DNA of 51,013 nt from Burkholderiaceae bacterium. Lineage in GTDB: Bacteria > Pseudomonadota > Gammaproteobacteria > Burkholderiales > Burkholderiaceae_A. Both the position numbers and the translations under genes were made by a program. The notes below the pieces were generated by a model. It saw only the letters and a list, made by a program, of their open reading frames with translations. It was not told where the DNA came from and did not search any database. The stretch lies in contig VERJ01000008.1 in NCBI GenBank assembly GCA_018882795.1, positions 1 through 51,013 of the forward strand, read 5' to 3'. Positions 18,120 through 27,149 of this stretch are shown one piece after another. Position 1 is the first letter of the stretch. Each line of letters starts with the position of its first letter.

Positions 18120-20349
18120 GAATCCTGTACTTCGCTGGCTTGGCATCTTTTTGTCTGGACTGGTGGCCATTGTGGCCGTGGGCCTGCTGGTGATCGCACT
18201 GGCCACCCCACGGCTGCCGCCGATCACTGCGGTTGCCGACTACCAGCCCAAGATGCCGCTGCGGATCCTGACGGCGGATGGGGTGCTGATCGGGGAATTT
18301 GGCGAGGAGCGGCGCAGCCTGGTGCGGCTGCCTGATGTACCCAAAATCCTGGTGCAGGCCATCCTGGCCGCAGAGGATGATGGGTTTTTCCAGCACCGGG
18401 GTATCGACTTTCTGGGCATCGCCCGGGCCATGGTGGCCAATGTCTTCTCGGGCAGTAAGTCCCAGGGGGCTAGCACTATCACCATGCAGGTCGCAAGAAA
18501 CTTCTACCTTTCCTCAGAAAAGACATTCACGCGAAAAATCTATGAGGTGCTGCTCGCCTCCGAGATCGAACGCAAGCTGACAAAAAATCAAATCCTTGAG
18601 CTCTATCTGAATCAGATCTATCTGGGCAAACGGGCCTATGGATTCGCAGCTGCCTCGCAGACTTATTTCGGAAAAGAAGTCTCCCAAATCACGCTGGCCG
18701 AAGCGGCGATGCTGGCCGGTCTGCCGAAGGCGCCCTCAGCGTTTAATCCGGCAACCAATCTACGCCGCGCCACGCTGCGTCAGCACTATGTGCTGGGCAG
18801 AATGGAAAAGCTCGGCCTAATCAGTCAACGCCAGGCAGAGGCTGCCAAGCGTGAAAAAATCACGGTGATCGGCCGCGCCGATGATTTTCCAGTCAGGGCA
18901 CCCTATATCGCCGAGATGGCGCGACAACTTATTTTTGATCAGTACAAAGAGGAGGCCTACACCCGTGGGCTTACGGTCTACACCACGATCACCGCAGAGG
19001 AGCAGCGTGCGGCCCACAAGGCTGTCCGTCAGGGGCTGCTGGAGTATGACCGTCGCCAAGGCTGGCGGGGGCCGGAGGCCTTCATCACCCTGCCGGGGTC
19101 CCGGGATGCATTTGAGGATGCGATTGAGGACGCCCTGAATGACCGGCCCGACAGCGATGAATTGCTCACCGCCATCGTGACCGATGTCAGCGAATCCAAT
19201 GTGGTGGTGCGCCGAGCCCGCGGCCATCGTATCGAGATTAGCGGCGAGGGATTGAAGTTCGCAAGTCCAGGCCTATCGTCCGTAGCGCCACCCGCCAAAC
19301 GACTGCGCAAGGGTGCAGTGGTCAGAATCCTGCGTATGGATAGCGGCGAATTCGAGATCACACAACTGCCAGAAGTGGAATCCGGATTTGTTGCGCTCAA
19401 CCCGCAGACGGGTGCCATCCGTGCCCTGGTAGGCGGATTCGATTTCAATCGCAATAAATTCAACCGAGTCACCCAGGCATGGCGGCAGCCCGGCTCGGCC
19501 TTCAAGCCTTTTATCTATGCGGCGGCACTGAATCGCGGATTTTCCCCCTCCACCATCATCAATGACTCGCCCGTGCAGTTCGATCCCGGCCAGACCGGCG
19601 GCCAGGCATGGGAACCCAAGAACTATGACGGAAAGTTCGATGGCCCCATGAGCATGCGTACCGGACTGGCGAAGTCCAAAAACATGGTCTCAATTCGCAT
19701 CCTGCACTCGATTGGGCCGCGCTATGCGCAAGATTTCATTACCCGTTTTGGATTTGAGCCCGAAAAGCATCCGCCTTACCTCACCATGGCTCTTGGCGCG
19801 GGCTCCGTCACACTGATGCAGATGGCCAGCGGCTACGCAGTCTTTGCCAATGGCGGCTATCGCATCAATCCCTATCTGATCGACCGCATCGTGGATCTGA
19901 AGGGCAAAACCATCGGCAAAGCGCAGCCCAACAAGGCGGGGACCGAGAGCCTGCGTGTCATTGATCCCAGGCATGTCTTCATCATCGACAGCATGATGCA
20001 GGAGGTCGTCCGTTCAGGCACGGCCGCGCGCGCCAACAGCCTGGGCCGAAGCGATCTGGCCGGCAAAACAGGCACCACCAACGATTCTCACGATGCCTGG
20101 TATGCGGGCTATTCGCCAAGCATGGTGGGGGTGGCCTGGGTGGGATTCGATCAGCCAAGAAAACTCGGCGACCGTGAAACCGGTGGGGGGCTCGCCCTGC
20201 CAATCTGGATCGACTATGCAAGGGTCGCGCTGGCGAAGTCCCCGATGACTAGCCGCGTCATGCCCAATGGCGTGCTCAACATCAACGGGGAGTACTACAC
20301 CCAGGAAAGTCGGCCTGGTGTGGGTGTGGCCAGCGTAGGCCTGCGTTAA
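18118..20349 (+). CDS. mrcA: Penicillin-binding protein 1A (bifunctional)
   Basis: A 743-residue class A PBP that polymerises glycan strands and cross-links peptidoglycan. A single N-terminal membrane anchor (residues about 5-28, LGIFLSGLVAIVAVGLLVI) is followed by the GT51 glycosyltransferase with AAEDDGFFQHRGID, GASTITMQVARNFYL and KNQILELYLNQIYLG. The transpeptidase motifs are SxxK in GSAFKPFIY near residue 460, SKN near 520, and KTG in GKTGTTND near 650. The chosen ATG gives the expected short cytoplasmic tail; longer forms would run into aroK on the other strand. No obvious ribosome site. Divergent from aroK with overlapping candidate start codons; convergent with cyaY (13 bp). Confidence 0.96.
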   Translation: MNPVLRWLGIFLSGLVAIVAVGLLVIALATPRLPPITAVADYQPKMPLRILTADGVLIGEFGEERRSLVRLPDVPKILVQAILAAEDDGFFQHRGIDFLGIARAMVANVFSGSKSQGASTITMQVARNFYLSSEKTFTRKIYEVLLASEIERKLTKNQILELYLNQIYLGKRAYGFAAASQTYFGKEVSQITLAEAAMLAGLPKAPSAFNPATNLRRATLRQHYVLGRMEKLGLISQRQAEAAKREKITVIGRADDFPVRAPYIAEMARQLIFDQYKEEAYTRGLTVYTTITAEEQRAAHKAVRQGLLEYDRRQGWRGPEAFITLPGSRDAFEDAIEDALNDRPDSDELLTAIVTDVSESNVVVRRARGHRIEISGEGLKFASPGLSSVAPPAKRLRKGAVVRILRMDSGEFEITQLPEVESGFVALNPQTGAIRALVGGFDFNRNKFNRVTQAWRQPGSAFKPFIYAAALNRGFSPSTIINDSPVQFDPGQTGGQAWEPKNYDGKFDGPMSMRTGLAKSKNMVSIRILHSIGPRYAQDFITRFGFEPEKHPPYLTMALGAGSVTLMQMASGYAVFANGGYRINPYLIDRIVDLKGKTIGKAQPNKAGTESLRVIDPRHVFIIDSMMQEVVRSGTAARANSLGRSDLAGKTGTTNDSHDAWYAGYSPSMVGVAWVGFDQPRKLGDRETGGGLALPIWIDYARVALAKSPMTSRVMPNGVLNINGEYYTQESRPGVGVASVGLR

Positions 20350-20362
20350 GGTTTATCGCGCC

Positions 20363-20683
20363 TTAAGAGAGCGTTTCGCCCGATTCGAAAGCGGCCTCTT
20401 GCGCCAGGACCTGCCAGAAATCGGTGCCCTGGCGGGTATCCTGCCAGCTGCTGCCATTCCAGACAAAATGAAACGCACCGCGCGGCGAAGCAAGCCAGAT
20501 CTGCTGCATGGGCGCCTGAGCATTGATCACCATTTTTCTGCCTGACTCAAATTCCAACTCCAGCACCGGCCCCTGTCGAACCGCTTCAATGTCAATATCG
20601 TGGGCCTCGGCCCAGCCATCGACCCTACTTTCAATCATTGCCCAGACCTTCGCTGTCTGATCCAAAAATTCAGATTCCGTCAT
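20363..20683 (-). CDS. cyaY: Frataxin-like iron donor protein CyaY
   Basis: A 106-residue bacterial frataxin that binds Fe(II) and modulates IscS-dependent Fe-S cluster assembly. The fold pattern is plain: an acidic N-terminal helix (TESEFLDQTAKVWAMIESRVD), beta strands with LELEFESGRKMVINAQAP, the conserved MQQIWLASPRGAFHFVW, and a C-terminal helix. The ATG giving MTESEF is used; a GTG nine bases upstream is possible. Divergent from lptM with only 11 bp between starts, an arrangement (cyaY opposite lptM-lysA) that is common in proteobacteria. Confidence 0.94.
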   Translation of the reverse strand: MTESEFLDQTAKVWAMIESRVDGWAEAHDIDIEAVRQGPVLELEFESGRKMVINAQAPMQQIWLASPRGAFHFVWNGSSWQDTRQGTDFWQVLAQEAAFESGETLS

Positions 20684-20694
20684 ACTTGCCACTC

Positions 20695-20853
20695 ATGATG
20701 AATTCATTAAACAGAGGCCCACGGGCCGTGGCCCTAATGGGTTCCCTGGTGCTGGCCATGATTTTAGTGGGCTGCGGTCAGAAAGGGCCCTTAACCCTGC
20801 CCAAGCCCCAGTTTCCCGCACCCGACACCACCCCGCCCGTACAACAGAAATGA
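20695..20853 (+). CDS. lptM: LptM-family small lipoprotein
   Basis: A 52-residue lipoprotein (YifL/LptM family). A hydrophobic signal (VALMGSLVLAMILVG) ends in the lipobox ILVGC, giving a mature N-terminal Cys followed by GQKGPLTLP, the family signature. It then runs through a Pro-rich tail. LptM in E. coli helps maturation of the LptD/E outer-membrane LPS translocon. Two ATGs in tandem (20695 and 20698) could both serve. The stop codon overlaps the lysA start (ATGA). Confidence 0.9.
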   Translation: MMNSLNRGPRAVALMGSLVLAMILVGCGQKGPLTLPKPQFPAPDTTPPVQQK

Positions 20854-22169
20854 AGCCACAGATTTCTTCCTCTGGACCACTGGCCCAGACCGCATTTCAG
20901 CGCAATGGGGCGGGGCTGCTTTGCTGCGATGGCCTTCCCTTATCAGAGGTGTCAAAAACATTCGGCACACCCACCTATGTCTATTCCGAACGCACGATTG
21001 TTGAGGCTTTTCAACGCTTCACACAAGCCGCCAGTGGCCGCAACACTCTGATCTGTTACGCATTGAAGGCGAATTCAAGCCTTGGGGTAATTCGCCTGCT
21101 TGCGGCACAGGGCGCTGGTTTCGATATTGTGTCGCTTGGGGAATTGCAGCGGGTGATCGCCGCAGGGGGGCAGGCCGATCGCATCGTGTTCTCTGGCGTG
21201 GGAAAGACACAGGCGGAGATCGCCGCAGCACTTCAAGCCGGAATCAAATGCATCAATGTTGAATCCGCGGCGGAACTGGAGATGGTCGCGCAGACAGCGG
21301 GCCAACTGAACACAGTCGCGCCCATTTCCCTGCGTGTGAACCCCGATATCGATGCCCAGACACACCCCTACATCTCCACAGGATTAAAAGACAACAAATT
21401 CGGCATTCCCATGGATCAGGCCGAGACCGTCTATCGGCGTGCACAGGCATTACCCAGCATCTCGATTCAGGGCATTGATTGTCACATCGGCTCGCAGATC
21501 ACCAGCCTTGCGCCCTTTATTGATGCACTGAGTCGGGTGCTGGCCCTTGCCGATCGACTCGCAGCAGCGGGCATCACGCTTCACCACCTGGATCTGGGCG
21601 GCGGCTTGGGCATCTGCTATGACCAGGAAACGCCGCCCGCGCCACAGGCCCTGCTCGATGCAGTATTCGCACGGCTGGCGGACTGGCAGCACACCCGTGC
21701 AACACCACTGCCTGAAGTCTTATTTGAATTTGGCCGTGCCATCGTCGGCAATGCCGGTGTATTGCTCACACGCGTGGAACTATTAAAGCCAAGCGAACAC
21801 AAAAACTTCGCCATCATTGATGCAGCGATGAATGACTTGATGCGCCCGGCACTCTACGAGGCATGGCACGCGGTGGAACTTGTTGCACCCGCCACCACGA
21901 ACACCAAACGCTGGGATCTGGTTGGCCCAGTCTGCGAGAGCGGTGATTGGATTGCCCGCGATCGCGAGCTCGGACTGGCCCAAGGTGATCTGCTGGCGAT
22001 ACTCTCGGCCGGCGCCTACGGCATGAGCATGAGCTCGAATTACAACAGCAGGCCCCGCGCAGCAGAGGTTCTCGTGGACCGGGAGGGCCGGGCCCACCTG
22101 ATCCGCCGACGAGAGGAATTCTCAGACCTGATCGGCCCCGAGCGGATTCCTGATCATTTGCGCGGATAG
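20850..22169 (+). CDS. lysA: Diaminopimelate decarboxylase
   Basis: A 439-residue PLP enzyme (alanine-racemase-like barrel, group IV decarboxylase) that makes L-lysine from meso-diaminopimelate, cytoplasmic. The PLP Lys lies in CYALKANSSLGVI. Other blocks are GAGFDIVSLGEL, the HIGSQI region, LDLGGGLGICY, EFGRAIVGNAG and the dimer-partner Cys in VGPVCESGDWIARDREL, followed by YGMSMSSNYNSRPR. The ATG overlaps the lptM stop codon, indicating coupling. The last 16 bp overlap the convergent msrQ gene. Confidence 0.96.
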   Translation: MKPQISSSGPLAQTAFQRNGAGLLCCDGLPLSEVSKTFGTPTYVYSERTIVEAFQRFTQAASGRNTLICYALKANSSLGVIRLLAAQGAGFDIVSLGELQRVIAAGGQADRIVFSGVGKTQAEIAAALQAGIKCINVESAAELEMVAQTAGQLNTVAPISLRVNPDIDAQTHPYISTGLKDNKFGIPMDQAETVYRRAQALPSISIQGIDCHIGSQITSLAPFIDALSRVLALADRLAAAGITLHHLDLGGGLGICYDQETPPAPQALLDAVFARLADWQHTRATPLPEVLFEFGRAIVGNAGVLLTRVELLKPSEHKNFAIIDAAMNDLMRPALYEAWHAVELVAPATTNTKRWDLVGPVCESGDWIARDRELGLAQGDLLAILSAGAYGMSMSSNYNSRPRAAEVLVDREGRAHLIRRREEFSDLIGPERIPDHLRG

Positions 22170-22732
22170 ATTCGCAGCCCCAGCAGCAGGCCCGTTACCG
22201 CCGTGGCGATGAGGGGATCGGTGAAATTACTTTTACCGGTGCGATGTAAAAAGAAGTGCACCAGGGCCAGCAACACCACCGCATAGACCAGTCGATGTAG
22301 CCGCTTCCAGGCCATGCCAAGCCGCCGTATCGCTGATTGATTGGACGTAATGGCCAGCGGCACAAGCAAACCAAAAGCGATCAGGCCTACAGTGACGAAT
22401 GGCCGCTTGATGGCGTCACGCAACACTTCAGCCCAAACAAACTCATGCTCAAAGGCCCAGAAGCTCAAGAGATGCACAACCGCATAGGCAAAGGTCCACA
22501 GGCCCAGCATACGCCTGAGCAGCACAAGCTCTGGCCAATTCAAAAGCCTGCGCAGTGGCGTGACACCCAGCGTGACCAGAAGTATGGTGAGACACCATAG
22601 CCCAGTAGCACGCAGGATCGCCTCCTGGGGATTGGCGCCCAGCTGATGGGTGAATGCACGCACCAGCAGATCCGCCATAGGCACTGCACACAGCAGCCAG
22701 ATCAGCAGACGGGTGGTGCGAAACGAGCTCAA
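22154..22732 (-). CDS. msrQ: MsrQ, heme-binding membrane subunit of the MsrPQ system
   Basis: A 192-residue integral membrane protein of about six helices that passes electrons from the quinone pool or flavin to periplasmic MsrP. The heme/ferric-reductase-like His residues appear in YAVVHLLSFW, WKRLHRLVYAV and LALVHFFLHRTGKSN. The start is a TTG overlapping the msrP stop codon (TTGA). No in-frame ATG keeps the first helix, so the TTG and coupling to msrP are favoured. It is the last gene of the minus-strand cluster and overlaps the lysA end by 16 bp. Confidence 0.93.
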   Translation of the reverse strand: MSSFRTTRLLIWLLCAVPMADLLVRAFTHQLGANPQEAILRATGLWCLTILLVTLGVTPLRRLLNWPELVLLRRMLGLWTFAYAVVHLLSFWAFEHEFVWAEVLRDAIKRPFVTVGLIAFGLLVPLAITSNQSAIRRLGMAWKRLHRLVYAVVLLALVHFFLHRTGKSNFTDPLIATAVTGLLLGLRIYPRK

Positions 22733-23706
22733 TAGAATGTCTTCAGATCCATGCCAGCATAGAGCCCCGCGACCAGCTCAGCATAGCCGTTGAACATTTC
22801 AGTCTTACGGCGTGGTGCAAATAAAAAATCGGTGCCCAGTACGCGCTCCGTGGCCTGAGACCAGCGGGGATGGGGAACTTCGGGATTCACATTCGCATAG
22901 AAACCATATTCACGCGGTGCAGTAAGGGTCCATAGCGTAGGTGGCTGAGCCTCCACCAAACGAATCTTGACAATCGATTTGATGCTTTTGAAGCCATACT
23001 TCCACGGAAGAATCAGGCGCACCGGCGCACCATTTTGTTCAGGCAGCGTTACGCCATACATGCCAAAGGTCAGCATGGCCAGTGGATTGAGCGCTTCATC
23101 GATGCGCAGGGCCTCGATGTAGGGCCACTTGATCTGACGTATCGCCAACCCCGGCATCTGCTGCGGATCCGCAAGCGTGGTGAATTCAATAAACTTGGCC
23201 GACCCCAGGGGCTGCACACGTTTGATTAACTCTGAGAGCGAATAGCCGACCCAAGGAATCACCATGGACCAGCCTTCGACGCAGCGTAGTCGCGATACGC
23301 GCTCTTCCATTGGCGCGAGTTTGCGCAACTCATCGATATCGAACTCGCGGGGTTTGGCCACGAGGCCCTCAACCGAGACCTTCCAGGGCGAAGTCTTCAG
23401 CAGGCCCGGTGCCCGATCAGCAGGATCATCCTTATCCAGGCCAAACTCGAAAAAATTGTTGTAAGTGGTGGCCTCAGCAAAGGGCACAGGCTGATCAAGA
23501 ATCGAAAACCGGCTTGTTTTACCGGGCAGCGGCGCATAACGCGATTGGGCGCGTGGTGAAGAGGCAATCACGCCACTTGATAATCCGCTGGCTGCAAACG
23601 ATGCGGCAAGCAGCAAAGAGCGCCGGCTGCGAAAGACCTGCTCAGGTGTGACCTGAGATGCCAGATGGGTGCCGCGAATCAGACCCTTTAGATCAGAGCG
23701 TGCCAT
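22729..23706 (-). CDS. msrP: MsrP, molybdopterin methionine-sulfoxide reductase
   Basis: A 325-residue periplasmic reductase that repairs both diastereomers of methionine sulfoxide in exported proteins. A twin-arginine signal (RSRRSLLLAASFAASG, residues about 26-41) fits the need to export a folded Mo-cofactor enzyme. The Mo-ligating Cys is in RLRCVEGWSMVIPWVGYSL. RLILPWKYGFKSIKSI and PPTLWTLTAPREYGFYANV complete the sulfite-oxidase-like fold. The 5' end overlaps ccsB by 14 bp and the 3' end overlaps msrQ. That ties oxidative repair of periplasmic proteins to cytochrome maturation transcription, which I take to be positional rather than functional. Confidence 0.96.
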   Translation of the reverse strand: MARSDLKGLIRGTHLASQVTPEQVFRSRRSLLLAASFAASGLSSGVIASSPRAQSRYAPLPGKTSRFSILDQPVPFAEATTYNNFFEFGLDKDDPADRAPGLLKTSPWKVSVEGLVAKPREFDIDELRKLAPMEERVSRLRCVEGWSMVIPWVGYSLSELIKRVQPLGSAKFIEFTTLADPQQMPGLAIRQIKWPYIEALRIDEALNPLAMLTFGMYGVTLPEQNGAPVRLILPWKYGFKSIKSIVKIRLVEAQPPTLWTLTAPREYGFYANVNPEVPHPRWSQATERVLGTDFLFAPRRKTEMFNGYAELVAGLYAGMDLKTFY

Positions 23707-25000
23707 AGGAATGCAGACCGGACAGGAACATGTTCACGCCCAGGAATGCAAAACCCGTAATCAGCAGTCCGATTAGAGACCAATAGGCCGCGACCTGGCC
23801 GCGAAGCCCCTTCATCATGCGCAGATGCAGCCAGGCCGCATAGTTCAGCCAGACAATCAGGGCCCAGGTTTCTTTGGGATCCCACTGCCAATAGGTGCCC
23901 CAGGCCTCAGCGGCCCAGAGGGCGCCAAGAATCGTGGCCACGGTAAAGAATGCAAAGCCCACGGCAATGGCACGATACATCACGTCATCGAGAATTTCGA
24001 GTGCAGGCAGTGCATCCGCAATACGACGACGTAGAGCAATTACTGCGCCGATGAAGGCGGCCGAAATCCCAAAATAAAGCGCCCAGTAATCGGGCAGTCC
24101 CGTACGCCGAAACACCAGAGGCTCTGCACACAGCAGCACACCCAGCACAAACAACGGCACCAGTTTCCATGTGTTGCGGGTGTGCGCGTTTTCTTTGATC
24201 AGATAGGCAAAACCCACCATGGCAGCAAGCGAAAAAGTGCCGTAGCCCACGAAGTTGGCGGGCACATGGATCTTCATCCACCACGACTGCAATGCCGGCA
24301 CCAGGGGCTGGATCTCATGGCCGGCACGCGCGCCGATATACCAGAGCAGAAATGCCACTGCAGCTGTAATCACCAGCAACACAAAACCGCCAAGACTACG
24401 AGTCTTGTAGCGGACTTCGTAGTAGAGATAGAACATCGCGGTGATCACCGCAAACAAAATGAAGACCTCATAGAGATTGCTGACCGGGATATGGCCCACA
24501 TCGGGGCTGATCAGGTAAGACTCATACCAGCGCACCAGAAGACCAATAAACCCCATTACGCAGGCCGACCAGGTGAGTAGACTGCCCATCCAGAGTGCCG
24601 TTGGTCCCTTGGCAAAGAGTCCCACCCAGTAAGAAATCGTGGCCAGACTGAACAAGGCGCACATCCAGAGAATCGCGGACTGCGATGACAGAAAATATTT
24701 CAGCAAGAGGTTGCTCTCTGCAGCAGTGGCTGAACCCCCATACATGGACACCGCCAAGAGTGCGGCGCCAGCACAGCCCACCACATAGGGCCGCAAGGCA
24801 GACCAGAGGTAACCCAGAAAGACCACGGCGGGCACACAGACCCAAAGGATCACAAGCTCATAGATATCCATGAACCCCGCGTAACGCTGGGTGGCGAAGC
24901 CCGCGCCCAATGCGGCCAGCGCGCCAAAGACGATGTCCCAGACGCCCCAGCGGCGCAGCAACGGCTCATCGGATGTCAGTACGGTTGTTGCGGTATTCAT
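23693..25000 (-). CDS. ccsB: Cytochrome c biogenesis protein CcsB (ResC/CcsA type)
   Basis: A 435-residue multi-span membrane protein of the system II heme-handling complex, which exports heme and attaches it to apocytochromes c together with ResB. The tryptophan-rich WWD motif is present as WGTYWQWDPKETWALIVWL, with flanking His residues for heme (AAWLHLR). Names differ: NCBI uses CcsB for this ResC-like protein, while other schemes call it CcsA. GGGGGAG lies before the ATG, which overlaps the resB stop codon (ATGA). Confidence 0.94.
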   Translation of the reverse strand: MNTATTVLTSDEPLLRRWGVWDIVFGALAALGAGFATQRYAGFMDIYELVILWVCVPAVVFLGYLWSALRPYVVGCAGAALLAVSMYGGSATAAESNLLLKYFLSSQSAILWMCALFSLATISYWVGLFAKGPTALWMGSLLTWSACVMGFIGLLVRWYESYLISPDVGHIPVSNLYEVFILFAVITAMFYLYYEVRYKTRSLGGFVLLVITAAVAFLLWYIGARAGHEIQPLVPALQSWWMKIHVPANFVGYGTFSLAAMVGFAYLIKENAHTRNTWKLVPLFVLGVLLCAEPLVFRRTGLPDYWALYFGISAAFIGAVIALRRRIADALPALEILDDVMYRAIAVGFAFFTVATILGALWAAEAWGTYWQWDPKETWALIVWLNYAAWLHLRMMKGLRGQVAAYWSLIGLLITGFAFLGVNMFLSGLHSYGTL

Positions 25001-27111
25001 GTTGTACTCCCCCTCGAGGATGAGATCTTCACCAAGGCGGAAAATTCCTTATCGAAATCCATCGTCTGCCGGGGCGTGGAAGCCGCAATTTTGAGCATGG
25101 CCTGGCCATGCTCGCGGGAGGCCCACAGCCACACCCGGCGCTCCTGAATGTAGAGCATCGCGAAAATACCCAGGGTGAGCAATAGACACCCTATGTAGAC
25201 CGTGGTCTTACCCGGGGATCGGGTAACCTGAAAGACGCTGGCCTTGACCTCCTGAAAGTCCTTCAGCGAGATCAACAGTGGTGCATTGAAGAGCTGCGCA
25301 TCACTCACGGCATTTAAGGCAAGCTGTGCAAAGCGGACATTATCTTCATTGCGGACCATCGGGGCGAGCCCATCCTTAGCCCGGGCCTGCTGCCAAAGCT
25401 CCCAGAATGATCCTGTCAGGAGCCGCAGCACAACCTCCGTAGCCCGATCGCGCTCGGCCTCGGGAACGGTCTTTTCTAAAAGCTGACCCAGCTGGTCAAT
25501 ACCACCCTCGGCCACGGCGGTCAGTGCCTTGTCCGAACTTTCCGCCAGCGTTGAGGCGATATTGGCGGGTGCTGACTGGGCAGCGAAGCGCTTGGCAGCG
25601 GCGGACCTTAGGGCTGGATCGAGCAGCGCAGCCCTCAGCCGCATGAATTCGTCTAATGAATCCTTCGCATCGGCCGGAATCCGCAAATACCGAAACTGTT
25701 CATCGGGTGAGTTGCGCATCCCCGCAAGAAACACCCGTATGCCATCCAGTTCAACAGGCAGCATATAGGTATGAAATTCCTTAGCCTGGCCACTCGGATC
25801 GCGAAGCTTGTAATTGATTGAAGGCCCAACGTTGCGCATGGTCTTCGCTTTTGCAGAGTTCAATGCTGGCGATAACACCGTTGCCACATGCTGCTGAAAA
25901 GGATCTTTGCCCAACTTTTCATCGTTGGGATCAGAAATGTTTTCCACATTGATGGGCTTAAACCCAGTGATCTCCAGGGATAGGCTGCCCTGTCCATTAC
26001 GCAGACCAACACTCTGGCCGACCCGAACATCAATTGGCAGGGTTGTGCGCAGTGGTCCGGCCATGGGATAGGCCACAAGCTTTAATGCCGAACCACCATC
26101 ATCAAAACTGGACTGATAAATCGCAACCCCACGATGAATCAGGGGCTTATTCACCTCGATCGTGGCACTTTTTGTCTCCCCAGTCTGCTTGTCTTTGAGC
26201 ACCACGTCACTGGCAAAAAGCTTGGGCATGCCCGTGGGATAGTAATCAATCCGGAATTGCTTCAGATGTAATTCAAACGGCAGATCCAGCAGCAGCGTGC
26301 CGTTACCCTGGGCGATCACAGCAACATCGGTGGTGCCGCCCTCAGGCACGAGAGAGTTGGCCCGATAACTCGGTGTTGAGGCGGGCAGACGGGCAGTATC
26401 AGGAACCTCTGTGCCCTGAAATTGCGCCATCTGCAGGGGTGTTTTTCCAGACCACCAGGTCACTGCCTTAAGGGGCAATTCACTATCCAGCAACCCGCCC
26501 AGTGAAATCACCACAATCGCCAGGTGGGCAGCGATATAGCCGAACCGATTCGAAGTGCCCTTACGCGCAACCATCACAGGCATCCGATCTTGTTGGGCAG
26601 CGTCTGCAGAACGAATCCGATAGCCACGGGATTTCAGATCTGCTGCGATTTCAGCAATCGCCACATCCAATTCATGATCGGGCATGCTGACCGCCTGCCG
26701 ATGTTTGAATGCTGGGAAAGCTGTATCGCGAACCTTCTCCCGCCAAGCGCGGGCGTCTTTCAACATCTTGGGCGTGTTGCGCACAAGGCATAGGCTCGTG
26801 GAGACCAGCATCAGGCCCATGATGACCAGAAACCATGGCGCGTTATACACACGGAAGATATCCAGCGCAGAGAAAACCTCGGCCCAGAATGCGCCAAATT
26901 GATTCACATAATTAATGGGTGGTGCGTTCTGGCCCACGATGGTGCCGATGGCACTTGCAATGCACACCACCACCAAGGCGGAGATCGCAAAACGCATCGA
27001 ACTCAAGAGCTCAATGGTGTCGGCAAGAATTCTATGGCGTGTGCTGATCTCCAATCCGCCCGTGGAGGGGGCGGACTGATCGAGTTCAGGGTCAAGTGGG
27101 GGACTGGCCAT
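24997..27111 (-). CDS. resB: Cytochrome c biogenesis protein ResB
   Basis: A 704-residue membrane protein that partners CcsB in system II cytochrome c maturation. N-terminal helices with the family block SSMRFAISALVVVCIASAIG are followed by a third helix near WFLVIMGLMLVSTSLCL. A large periplasmic domain follows, with FGYIAAHLAIVVISLGGLLD before it and GVAIYQSSFDDGG within it. A last helix, TTVYIGCLLLTLGIFAMLYI, and a short cytoplasmic tail end it. It lies between cytochrome c4 and ccsB on the same strand, all closely spaced. Confidence 0.95.
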   Translation of the reverse strand: MASPPLDPELDQSAPSTGGLEISTRHRILADTIELLSSMRFAISALVVVCIASAIGTIVGQNAPPINYVNQFGAFWAEVFSALDIFRVYNAPWFLVIMGLMLVSTSLCLVRNTPKMLKDARAWREKVRDTAFPAFKHRQAVSMPDHELDVAIAEIAADLKSRGYRIRSADAAQQDRMPVMVARKGTSNRFGYIAAHLAIVVISLGGLLDSELPLKAVTWWSGKTPLQMAQFQGTEVPDTARLPASTPSYRANSLVPEGGTTDVAVIAQGNGTLLLDLPFELHLKQFRIDYYPTGMPKLFASDVVLKDKQTGETKSATIEVNKPLIHRGVAIYQSSFDDGGSALKLVAYPMAGPLRTTLPIDVRVGQSVGLRNGQGSLSLEITGFKPINVENISDPNDEKLGKDPFQQHVATVLSPALNSAKAKTMRNVGPSINYKLRDPSGQAKEFHTYMLPVELDGIRVFLAGMRNSPDEQFRYLRIPADAKDSLDEFMRLRAALLDPALRSAAAKRFAAQSAPANIASTLAESSDKALTAVAEGGIDQLGQLLEKTVPEAERDRATEVVLRLLTGSFWELWQQARAKDGLAPMVRNEDNVRFAQLALNAVSDAQLFNAPLLISLKDFQEVKASVFQVTRSPGKTTVYIGCLLLTLGIFAMLYIQERRVWLWASREHGQAMLKIAASTPRQTMDFDKEFSALVKISSSRGSTT

Positions 27112-27149
27112 TCCGAAAACGCACTGGCCTGATTAGACGAAAAGAAAGG

